From: Hyphomicrobiales bacterium
GTDB lineage: Bacteria > Pseudomonadota > Alphaproteobacteria > Rhizobiales > Aestuariivirgaceae
Length of the DNA: 8,491 nucleotides
Reading direction: 5' to 3'
Assembly (NCBI GenBank): GCA_012032065.1
Contig: JAAURV010000120.1
Coordinates: 1-8,491, forward strand
The position numbers were made by a program, and so were the translations under genes. The notes beneath the pieces were generated by a model. The model was not told where the DNA came from. It was given only the letters and a program-made list of their open reading frames with translations, and ran no database searches. Shown here in pieces: positions 1-6,165 of the stretch (the first letter of the stretch is position 1; every line of letters begins with the position of its first letter).

Positions 1-143
1 GCGAAGGTCAGCAGCAGAAGCTTGAAGACGCGCGGCGTGAAGATCCGGCGCGGCGCGTCCCATATCCCCCAGTCGCCCCAGGCGGCTTTCGCTCCCGTGA
101 CGGGCGAAGGCGCCGGAAGTATCGCGAATGGCTTGCCGGTCAT
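1..143 (-). CDS. Amino-acid ABC transporter permease, second subunit (N-terminal part only)
   Basis: Reading leftward from the ATG at 143, 47 codons are present before the window edge cuts the gene. The product starts MTGKPFAILPAPSPVTG, continues with a Trp-rich amphipathic stretch (WGDWGIWDAPRR, residues 22-33) and enters what looks like the first membrane helix (VFKLLLLTF, residues 39-47). The start overlaps the stop of the upstream permease as ATGA, the usual arrangement of translationally coupled paired permeases in polar amino-acid uptake (HisM/GltJK-type) operons. The permease domain itself, including the EAA loop, lies outside the window, so the assignment rests on context, the overlap and the hydrophobic onset. 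I infer that it forms a heterodimeric inner-membrane channel with the 248-residue permease. An ATPase gene would be expected further left but is not visible. Confidence 0.75.
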   Translation of the reverse strand, partial: MTGKPFAILPAPSPVTGAKAAWGDWGIWDAPRRIFTPRVFKLLLLTF

Positions 144-886
144 TGGCCGTACCCAGGAATGCGCATGGACTTCTCCCAGCGATGCATGACCCATACCACG
201 ATGCCGACCAGGCCGATGTAGAAGACGAACAGCGTCAGCATCATCTCAAGAACGTTCACCCGGTCGGACCAGATCTGATTCGCGACGAACAGCGCTTCGG
301 GCACGGCGATGGCGTAGGCGAGCGTTGTCGTCTTGACGAGATTGACGATGTTATTGGTGAGCGCCGGCAAAACGATACGCAGCGCCAGCGGAAAGACCAC
401 GTAGCGATAGACCTGCATCGGCCGGTAGCCGAGCGCGGTCGCCGCTTCGGTCATGGTGCGCGGCACCGCTTCGATGCCGGAGCGGAAGATCTCGACGTTG
501 AAGGCGCCCGCGAAAAAGACAGCGAGATGCGTCGCCCAGGTGAAATTGCTGAGCAGCGGCTGCATCGTGCCGTAGTCGGTCGCAACGCGCGGCAGGAGCG
601 GGCTGAGGGCGAAGAAGAAGAAATACATCTGCACGAGCGGCGGCGTATTCCGGAAGAACTGGATATAGCCTTGCGTGACGCCCCGGACGGCGCGGTTGCC
701 CGAGGTCTGAAGCCATGCCCCGAGAATGCCGATGACGATGCTCAGACCGATGCTCAGAAGCGAAAGCTGTATTGTCACCCACATGCCGCGCAGCAGGCGC
801 TCGCGCTCATATGGATCGTAGAATTGTACGAAGTTAATGCCGGTCGTGTCATAGAGCGACCGCAACCAATCGGCCAAGGCTTCCAT
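140..886 (-). CDS. Polar amino-acid ABC transporter permease (HisM/GltJ type)
   Basis: This 248-residue inner-membrane protein has the length and hydrophobic pattern of HisMQ-family permeases. The first membrane helix is near residues 36-58 and is followed by the family's conserved FRNTPPLVQ segment (78-86), a second helix near 86-97, a loop, and further helices near 120-135, 170-205 and 213-234. The cytoplasmic EAA loop that docks on the ATPase is clear: EAATALG at 147-153, followed by a Phe-Pro at 165-166. It would move an amino acid, delivered by the binding protein encoded just upstream, across the inner membrane. It sits 64 bases after that gene with a hairpin between them, and its stop overlaps the next permease start by ATGA. 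The ribosome site is poor: a run of seven G lies 10-16 bases before the ATG. Substrate class (glutamate, aspartate or another polar amino acid) cannot be fixed from sequence. Confidence 0.93.
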   Translation of the reverse strand: MEALADWLRSLYDTTGINFVQFYDPYERERLLRGMWVTIQLSLLSIGLSIVIGILGAWLQTSGNRAVRGVTQGYIQFFRNTPPLVQMYFFFFALSPLLPRVATDYGTMQPLLSNFTWATHLAVFFAGAFNVEIFRSGIEAVPRTMTEAATALGYRPMQVYRYVVFPLALRIVLPALTNNIVNLVKTTTLAYAIAVPEALFVANQIWSDRVNVLEMMLTLFVFYIGLVGIVVWVMHRWEKSMRIPGYGQ

Positions 887-919
887 CGATACCGCACCCC
901 CCCGATGCAGATAAGGAAA

Positions 920-940
920 CGGGCGTCATTGAGACGCCCG
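920..940 (-). promoter_or_regulatory. Intergenic hairpin between binding-protein and permease genes
   Basis: A perfect 8-bp GC-rich stem (CGGGCGTC paired with GACGCCCG, 5-base loop) sits between the stop of the binding-protein gene and the start of the permease. On the minus strand it is followed by GTTTCCTTATC, which is too poor in T for a strong intrinsic terminator. In many ABC operons a hairpin at this position protects the upstream mRNA or causes partial termination, so that the binding protein is made in excess over the membrane subunits. The structure is seen in the sequence; the role is inferred. Confidence 0.6.
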
Positions 941-950
941 CGCCATCATA

Positions 951-1763
951 TTATTTGCTTGCGTCGGTCAGCCATTGCGTGTTCTGGCCGAGCCACTTCT
1001 TCTCCAGCTCAAGCAATGTGCCTTTTTTCAGCCAATCCGTAACCGTTTCGGACATGAACTTGCCCCAAGCCTGGTCCTTCTCCTCGCTCTTCACGGCAAG
1101 ACCCCAAGGCAGCGGCTTGATGTCGAGCTGGACGACCTCGAAATCCTTCCATTTTTCGGCGTCCGACTGCTTCTTGTAGATCAGGAGCACGTCGTCATAG
1201 GCGAAGCCGACGCACTGGCCGTTCTGCAGAGCCTGCTCGTTCTCCGGCACGCCCTTGAAGGCGACCAGATCGGTCCCGGTCATCTTGGATTGAATTTCGC
1301 TGTTGTAGAAAGCGCCCTGGATCGCGCAGACCGGCTTGCCCTTGAGGTCGGCGCCGGATTTGATGTTGGCGCTCTTGGCGGCGAGGAGAGCGACGCCGCT
1401 GGCGTAGTAGTAAGGCTCGACGATGCCGACAGCCTTCTTGCGCTCTTCGTTGACGCTCATGGTGGCGATCATCAGGTCGATCTTGCCCTGCTGCAGGAAC
1501 TGCATGCGGTTCGAGGCGACGACAGGCTCAAGCTGGACCTTGACGCCGAGGCGGTCCGCCACATCCTTGGCCATGTCGGGCTCCATGCCGACGATCGCGC
1601 CAGACGGGTCGCGGAAGCCGTAGGGAGCATAGTCGGCCTTCACGCCGACGACGAGGGTTCCCTTCGCCTTGATGTCTTCAAGCGCGCCTGCGTTGGCGGA
1701 ATCGGCGCTACCGCCAGCCGCGAGCAGCATTGCGCTCAGGGCGAGCGCGAAAAACTTCATCAT
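951..1763 (-). CDS. Periplasmic amino-acid-binding protein (solute-binding family 3)
   Basis: The 270-residue product has a signal peptide (MMKFFALALSAMLLAA, likely cut after ANA near residue 25) with no lipobox Cys, so it should be a soluble periplasmic receptor. Family-3 landmarks follow in order: GTLVVGVKADYAPYGF (35-50), GMEPDMAKDVADRLG (59-73), RMQFLQQGKIDLMIATM (86-102) with NEERKK next, and a C-terminal WLKKGTLLELEKKWLG. Cys146 and Cys184 stand where glutamate/aspartate-type receptors often have a disulfide. It would capture a polar amino acid and deliver it to the permease pair encoded downstream. The ATG at 1763 was chosen because AAGGAG (1770-1775) lies 6 bases before it. The ATG at 1760 (9-base spacing) is nearly as good, while an upstream TTG at 1766 would be too close at 3 bases. 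The exact ligand is not determinable. Confidence 0.93.
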   Translation of the reverse strand: MMKFFALALSAMLLAAGGSADSANAGALEDIKAKGTLVVGVKADYAPYGFRDPSGAIVGMEPDMAKDVADRLGVKVQLEPVVASNRMQFLQQGKIDLMIATMSVNEERKKAVGIVEPYYYASGVALLAAKSANIKSGADLKGKPVCAIQGAFYNSEIQSKMTGTDLVAFKGVPENEQALQNGQCVGFAYDDVLLIYKKQSDAEKWKDFEVVQLDIKPLPWGLAVKSEEKDQAWGKFMSETVTDWLKKGTLLELEKKWLGQNTQWLTDASK

Positions 1764-2112
1764 CAACCACTCCTTGCTTTAACAGACCTAAATGTCAGTT
1801 TTTCCAGCCTTAATAGATAAGGCCGCTCCTTGACGCGCAACGCTAACCCCTCTTCACGAACTATTCAATCACCCTGCGCCGGACCCGGCAGGACCACATA
1901 AATCGATTTAATGTGAGATGGCGATTTTCGTGTTGAAGAGTTTAGGCGCTGACACGCGCCTTTATACTCTTAATTAATTAGTCTGCCAACATTTTGAATA
2001 CTTTCCATAAACAAGTCCCTTTCTTACGAGGCCATTCAACAACTTTTACTAAAAACCTCGCAGATCGAGTTCATTCTGAAAGCCTTTTCATAAAAAAGCC
2101 GGTCAGTCATGA
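1764..2112. other. AT-rich non-coding region upstream of the ABC operon
   Basis: There is no convincing gene in this 349-base stretch, and its composition is far more AT-rich than the flanking genes, as expected for promoter DNA. It contains a 6-bp inverted repeat in the leader of the binding-protein mRNA (GCCTTA at 1807-1812 and TAAGGC at 1818-1823), a 12-bp palindrome listed separately, and a 6-bp inverted repeat AGGCGC/GCGCCT (1944-1949 and 1956-1961) followed on the plus strand by TTATACTCTTAATTAATTAG. That last element resembles a weak terminator or a regulatory hairpin. I could not pick a clear -35/-10 pair for the operon. Confidence 0.6.
1895..1915. promoter_or_regulatory. Palindromic operator-like site upstream of the ABC operon
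   Basis: TAAATCGATTTA (1899-1910) is a perfect 12-bp palindrome. It is flanked by CACA on the left and TGTG on the right, the right arm being displaced by one base, which gives an almost fully symmetric 21-bp site. It lies about 130 bases upstream of the binding-protein start, within AT-rich DNA, a plausible place for a dimeric regulator of amino-acid uptake. The symmetry is seen directly. No specific regulator family is claimed. Confidence 0.35.
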
Positions 2113-2316
2113 TTGAAGAGAACGGAACATGTCGGCGGGCATAAGAACCAGCCCTTCTGCATCGAGACGTAGGTCAAGAAAAACCCGAACACGGACTTCA
2201 TAACCGGGGGCGTTTTCGCTACTTTCGTTGCCTGCGGCGGCACGCCGATCACGCGGCAGCAGCAATTTTCATCCGCCGCCGCCGCACAGAAGGTCATCGA
2301 GGCGCTGGGGCATTGA
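2113..2316 (+). pseudogene. Decayed coding remnant with an in-frame stop
   Basis: One plus-strand frame reads like the end of a protein: after the stop at 2110-2112 it runs through HVGGHKNQPFCIET, hits TAG at 2170-2172, then continues VKKNPNTDFITGGVF, VACGGTPITRQQQ and AAAAQKVIEALGH to a TGA at 2314-2316. Past the internal stop the codons favour G or C in third position as in the real genes nearby, and the last residues form a plausible terminal helix. No start codon with a ribosome site is present in frame after the TAG, and upstream the DNA becomes AT-rich, so no intact gene can be drawn. I do not recognise the family. It could be a truncated, stop-interrupted remnant, or chance. A 64-codon frame on the opposite strand covers the same DNA but looks less protein-like. 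Confidence 0.3.
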
Positions 2317-2340
2317 GTTCGCCTTTCGCCGGGGGCGGGC

Positions 2341-3090
2341 TCAAGCGCCGGTCAGAAAGAGCGCAAACGGTTCCTCGACCGTGCGTTTGAGCAGCCGGCG
2401 ATAGGAGGCATAGCAGGGACGTCCCGGCTTGATCAGGCCGAACTCGGGCGACTCTATCGTCTTGAGCGGCGCCAGAACGATCGGCGTGGCCACGGGCGTG
2501 AGCTGCGCGCCGCGTCCGACTTGCAGGGTCGTCAATATGCCGTGCAGCTCGCCTCGGATCGTCGGCCGTGAGACGATCACGAGACGGTACTGCCCGTGCT
2601 TGTTGGTGACGAGATAGATGTAGCCCGACTGGTGCGGCACCGACACCGCGCCATCTTGCTTGAAGGCGGCGTCGATCCGCTCCGATTCGCGGAAGGCCAG
2701 ATGCGAGAGCGCGTGGTCCCAGCGGATTTCGGTCAAGTAGGCATAGACTGAATTCGGGTCGCTGAACGACGGACGAAGCGTGAGGTAGTCTCCCTCAAGC
2801 CAGGCGACAGCCGGACGCGAGTAGGAACCCAGCGATTGCGGCGCGAGTTCGCCTTCGGGAGACGGCGCTGCCTTCTCCTTCCTGAGCTTCACCTTCAACG
2901 CCTCTTCGACGCGCACCAACGAGGCGAGCGTGAAGGGGCGCTGGCCCGCGAGCGCTTTCTCGACCGTGGACAGGCTGATCTTCGCCAAGTCCGCCAAGTG
3001 CTGGCGCGTCAACCTTTTGCGCGCCAGTTCCTCCTTGATCCGCGCGGCGATGGCGCGATTTTCCTCAGGCGATAAATCTTCGTCGTTCAT
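2341..3090 (-). CDS. XRE-type helix-turn-helix regulator with an unrecognised C-terminal domain
   Basis: The product has 249 residues if translation starts at the ATG at 3090 (MNDEDLSPEENR), which is preceded by GGGGAAAAG. An in-frame ATG at 3162 would add 24 residues rich in Cys and unlike the rest. Residues 11-70 form a Cro/C1-type DNA-binding domain: TRQHLADLAKISLSTVEKAL (28-47) is the helix-turn-helix, and AGQRPFTLASLVRVEEAL completes the fold. A charged linker (70-85) leads to a C-terminal region of about 160 residues with alternating strand-like segments (VAWLEGDYLTLRPSF, GYIYLVTNKHGQYRLVIV). This suggests a sensory or oligomerisation domain, but I cannot name its family. The gene is divergent from the VIT/VWA-sortase operon, separated by 174 bases, so it is a natural candidate to control that operon and itself. 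That link is inference from position only. Confidence 0.85.
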   Translation of the reverse strand: MNDEDLSPEENRAIAARIKEELARKRLTRQHLADLAKISLSTVEKALAGQRPFTLASLVRVEEALKVKLRKEKAAPSPEGELAPQSLGSYSRPAVAWLEGDYLTLRPSFSDPNSVYAYLTEIRWDHALSHLAFRESERIDAAFKQDGAVSVPHQSGYIYLVTNKHGQYRLVIVSRPTIRGELHGILTTLQVGRGAQLTPVATPIVLAPLKTIESPEFGLIKPGRPCYASYRRLLKRTVEEPFALFLTGA

Positions 3091-3264
3091 CTTTTCCCCG
3101 AACCGTACAAACCCGCACAATTCCACACACGCAGCCAACCCGCAACAATGGCGCGGCAACACTCTGCCGAAGAAGGACGGACTTCACATTGGCGGCGCCG
3201 GCCTTTCCGGCGCTAATGACTCGATCCGCGGAGGCGCATTAACGCGCTTCCCCCGGAGGAACCA
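3091..3264. promoter_or_regulatory. Shared divergent promoter region with inverted repeat and strong ribosome site
   Basis: This 174-base gap separates the minus-strand regulator gene from the plus-strand VIT/VWA gene and must hold both promoters. It contains a perfect 7-bp inverted repeat (GCGCCGG at 3195-3201, CCGGCGC at 3207-3213, 5-base loop), about 50 bases before the VIT/VWA start. This could be an operator for the neighbouring XRE regulator or a leader hairpin. GGAGGA at 3255-3260 is a strong Shine-Dalgarno sequence 4 bases before the GTG start at 3265. I could not assign -35/-10 boxes with confidence. Confidence 0.45.
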
Positions 3265-5502
3265 GTGACCACCATCAGACTGCCCCAGCTACGGGGCCAC
3301 CCCACCAAATCCATCATCGACATTATCGTCGCCATCTTCGGTTTCGCGCTGTTGATGGCAATCTCTCTATTCGGAGAAGCGCGGGCCGCCGAACGGCAGC
3401 TTGCCTTCGTGACACCCAACGACATGAAGTCCGGCAGCCTTCTGCTCAAGTCGACGGAGGGCGGTAAATATCTCGAAGCACCGAAACTGGCGACGGACTA
3501 CACCGTCACGGTCTCGGGACCAACCGCGCGCACCATCGTGACCCAACGCTTCGAAAACCCGGCCGCCGGCTGGGTCGAAGGCGTTTATGTGTTCCCGCTG
3601 CCGGAGAATTCCGCGGTCGATACGCTGAAGATCGTGGCCGGCAACCGCGTGCTCGTGGGCACGGTCAAGGAACGCCAGGAAGCCAAACAGGTTTACGAAG
3701 AGGCGAAGGCGCAAGGGCAGACTGCGGCGTTGCTCGAACAGGAGCGGCCTAACCTCTTCACCAATTCCGTGGCCAATATCGGCCCGGGCGAAACGGTCGT
3801 CGTTCAGATCGAGTATCAGGAAGCGATTTCGCAATCGACCGGCGTGTTTTCGCTGCGCCTGCCGCTGGTCGCGGCACCCCGCTACATGCCGGCACCGCTG
3901 GTGCAGTCGGTTGACTTCTCGGGCGAACGCAAGGGTTTTGGCACGACAGTGAACGATCCTGTTCCCGATCGTGACCGCATCTCGCCGCCGGTGCTCAATC
4001 CCAAGACCCACGGCCCCATCAATCCGGTCTCGATCACCGTGAACCTCAATGCCGGCTTCGCGCTTGGCGAAGTGAAGAGCCATCATCATCAGGTGGCGAT
4101 GACGACCATTGATCCGCAGACACGCCGCATCTCGCTCGATGGCGGCGACGTTCCGGCGGACAAGGATTTCGAACTCACCTGGACGGCGTCAGGTGATGCG
4201 CCGCAGGCCGGCCTCTTCAAAGAAACCGTCAACGGCCAGGACTATCTCCTCGGCTTCGTGACGCCTCCGGGAGAGGCCGGTCCTGCGGTGGTAGCCCCTC
4301 GCGAGATCATCTTCGTGATCGACAACTCGGGTTCGATGGACGGGCCCTCCATGGTGCAAGCGAAGGACAGCCTGATCCATGGGTTGAACGAACTGAAGCC
4401 CACGGACCGCTTCAACGTGATCCGCTTCGACGACACATATGACGTGCTGTTCCGCGACGCGGTTGACGCCAACCGCGTCAACATCATCAACGCCAGGAAC
4501 TGGGTGTCGAACCTCTCGGCCGATGGCGGCACCGAGATGCTGGCGCCCATGGAAGCGGCGTTGCGCGACAGTAACCCGTCCGGCACGGCGACGCTTCGGC
4601 AGGTGGTATTCCTGACCGATGGCGCGGTTGCAAATGAGCAGCAGCTCTTCGAGATGATCTCCAAGGGCCGTGGCCGCAGCCGCGTGTTCATGGTGGGGAT
4701 CGGGTCCGCGCCCAATTCCTATCTCATGACTCGCGCCGCCGAACTTGGCCGTGGCACCTTCACTCATATCGGCGATGGCGCCCAAGTGACGGCGCGCATG
4801 GCGGAGCTTTTCAACAAGCTCGGCAATCCGGCGGTCACCGATCTGCGCGCCGCGATCGATGGCAGCACAGTGAAACTCACCCCCGACATGCTGCCCGATC
4901 TCTATCGCGGCGAGCCGGTCACGTTCATGGCCGAAGGCAAAACGATTGCTGGAACGATCAAAATCACCGGGATGATCGGCAAGCAGCCGTGGGAAGTTTC
5001 GCTTCCGCTCGCCAACGCCGCGCCCGGTTCCGGCATCTCGAAACTCTGGGCCCGCCGCCGCATCGCCGACTTCGAAGTGGCCTCGACTCTCGGCCAGATG
5101 AGCTACGAGGACGCGAACAAGCAGGTGCTTGCGATGGCGCTGGCGCATCAGATCGTATCGAGCCAGACCAGCCTCATCGCCGTCGACAAGTCGCCGAAGC
5201 GGCCGGCTGGCGAGCGCCTCTCCCGCGCCGACGTTCCGCTCAATCTGCCCGCGGGCTGGACCTTCGAGAAGGTGTTCGGCGAAGAGTCCGAGCCGGTGAA
5301 GACCATCGAAGAGCGCGATGCATCGATTGCCTACAAGCAGCTCGCGGTGCTGACCAAGCCGCCGGTCGCGGTGATGACCAACCAGGTCAACCTGCCACAG
5401 ACGGCAACGCCCGCAGCCCTCTTCGCGATCCTCTCCGCGATGATGATGCTGGCTGCGGCTGCGCTACGGTTCGTGGCAAGCCGCTCCGGGGAGCGCGCCT
5501 GA
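3265..5502 (+). CDS. VIT and VWA domain surface protein, target of the adjacent sortase
   Basis: This 745-residue exported protein starts at GTG, fixed by GGAGGA just upstream. Order of parts: signal peptide with hydrophobic core 18-36 and likely cleavage near ARAA (39-42); a VIT domain (about 65-195) with the hallmark run FENPAAGWVEGVYVFPLPE, VKERQEAKQVYEEA and LLEQERPNLFTNSVANIGPGE (split here for length); a VWA domain (about 346-515) with complete MIDAS residues D353-x-S355-x-S357, T423 and D452, so metal-dependent ligand binding is likely. At the C-terminus come LPQTA (710-714), a hydrophobic helix (716-734) and an Arg-containing tail, which is a classic sorting signal. It matches the known architecture of the proteobacterial sortase target family (VIT plus VWA plus LPXTG-like tail encoded next to a sortase). 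The stop is one base before the sortase start, so the two are almost certainly coupled. Its cellular role and final anchoring site are unknown. The final motif residue is Ala where Gly is usual. Confidence 0.93.
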   Translation: MTTIRLPQLRGHPTKSIIDIIVAIFGFALLMAISLFGEARAAERQLAFVTPNDMKSGSLLLKSTEGGKYLEAPKLATDYTVTVSGPTARTIVTQRFENPAAGWVEGVYVFPLPENSAVDTLKIVAGNRVLVGTVKERQEAKQVYEEAKAQGQTAALLEQERPNLFTNSVANIGPGETVVVQIEYQEAISQSTGVFSLRLPLVAAPRYMPAPLVQSVDFSGERKGFGTTVNDPVPDRDRISPPVLNPKTHGPINPVSITVNLNAGFALGEVKSHHHQVAMTTIDPQTRRISLDGGDVPADKDFELTWTASGDAPQAGLFKETVNGQDYLLGFVTPPGEAGPAVVAPREIIFVIDNSGSMDGPSMVQAKDSLIHGLNELKPTDRFNVIRFDDTYDVLFRDAVDANRVNIINARNWVSNLSADGGTEMLAPMEAALRDSNPSGTATLRQVVFLTDGAVANEQQLFEMISKGRGRSRVFMVGIGSAPNSYLMTRAAELGRGTFTHIGDGAQVTARMAELFNKLGNPAVTDLRAAIDGSTVKLTPDMLPDLYRGEPVTFMAEGKTIAGTIKITGMIGKQPWEVSLPLANAAPGSGISKLWARRRIADFEVASTLGQMSYEDANKQVLAMALAHQIVSSQTSLIAVDKSPKRPAGERLSRADVPLNLPAGWTFEKVFGEESEPVKTIEERDASIAYKQLAVLTKPPVAVMTNQVNLPQTATPAALFAILSAMMMLAAAALRFVASRSGERA

Positions 5503-5503
5503 G

Positions 5504-6121
5504 ATGTTCGCCGCGGCGTCTCTTCACACTCACAAGAGGCCGGCGCTTCCCAAGCGCCGGTCCTTCCTCAATCTGCTTTCGGTCTTGTGTCTCGCCGGCG
5601 GCATCTGGATGTTCGGCCAGGCGGCATGGATCGAAGCCAAGGCCATCGTCGCGCAAGTGTTGTTGGAACGCGCGTTCTCACACTCGATCCTGCTTGGGAA
5701 ACCCGTGAAAGCCTGGAGCTGGGCCGATACGGTACCGGTGGCAAAAATCGAAGTGCCACGGCTTGGGGCGGATGCGATTGTGTTGAAGGGCGCCAGCGGC
5801 GAAGCGCTCGCCTTTGGACCGGCACTACTCGACGAAACTGCGTTGCCCGGCGCGCCAGGAACCAGCGTGATCGCGGCGCATCGCGACACGCACTTTACGT
5901 TTCTGAAAGACGTGGTGAAAGGCGACTTGGTGAAGGTCATGCGGAGCGACGGGCTGCTGTTCACCTACCGCGTGACGGGCACGCGCATCGTGGACTGGAA
6001 CACTTCTGGCATCGACAGGCATGCGGCCGGCTTCCATCTGGTGCTCTCGACCTGTTATCCCTTCGACGCGGTGAGCCGCGGAAACCAGCGCTATCTGGTG
6101 GAGGCGGAACTGGTAAGATGA
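5504..6121 (+). CDS. Class GN (proteobacterial-type) sortase
   Basis: This 205-residue transpeptidase is anchored by one N-terminal membrane helix (about 22-43) with a basic segment before it (KRPALPKRR), placing the catalytic domain in the periplasm. All three catalytic positions of sortases are present: His126 in AAHRDTHF, Cys184 in LSTCYPF and Arg196 in NQRYLVEA. The LSTCYPFD block and the short domain fit the class GN sortases of Gram-negative bacteria, which usually serve one target encoded beside them. It would cleave the LPQTA signal of the upstream protein between Thr and Ala, form a Cys184 thioester and pass the product to an amine acceptor that is not known in this group. It starts one base after the upstream stop, with GGGGAG (5488-5493) ten bases before the ATG, and its own stop overlaps an ATG as ATGA. 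Confidence 0.94.
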   Translation: MFAAASLHTHKRPALPKRRSFLNLLSVLCLAGGIWMFGQAAWIEAKAIVAQVLLERAFSHSILLGKPVKAWSWADTVPVAKIEVPRLGADAIVLKGASGEALAFGPALLDETALPGAPGTSVIAAHRDTHFTFLKDVVKGDLVKVMRSDGLLFTYRVTGTRIVDWNTSGIDRHAAGFHLVLSTCYPFDAVSRGNQRYLVEAELVR

Positions 6122-6165
6122 CCTCCCGTTTCCGGTCTCGGCCAAGACCCGCAAGGAAGCTGATC

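Noticed and set aside
128..1820. Long plus-strand open frames (128-1042 and 975-1820) opposite the ABC transporter genes
   Set aside because: They have shadow composition dominated by Arg, Asp, His and Gly, while the minus-strand reading gives unmistakable permease and binding-protein motifs.
2103..2297. 64-codon minus-strand frame beginning MTFCAAAADENCCC
   Set aside because: Its composition is unusual (three consecutive Cys), it lacks a ribosome site, and the opposite strand reads more like protein in the same stretch.
3091..3162. Longer start of the XRE regulator at 3162
   Set aside because: The 24 extra residues (with four Cys) are unlike the family N-terminus, and the ATG at 3090 has a purine-rich ribosome site.
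4189..5148. 319-codon open frame on the minus strand inside the VIT/VWA gene, and a similar 240-codon frame at 3367-4089
   Set aside because: Both are antisense to a clearly conserved protein, rich in Arg, His, Gly and Ala, and have no ribosome site. They are typical shadow frames of GC-rich DNA.
5587..6165. Upstream extension of the third operon gene through the whole sortase gene in another frame
   Set aside because: The extension is an out-of-frame reading of the sortase with no protein-like features; the signal peptide and ribosome site place the start at 6166 (or at most 6118).
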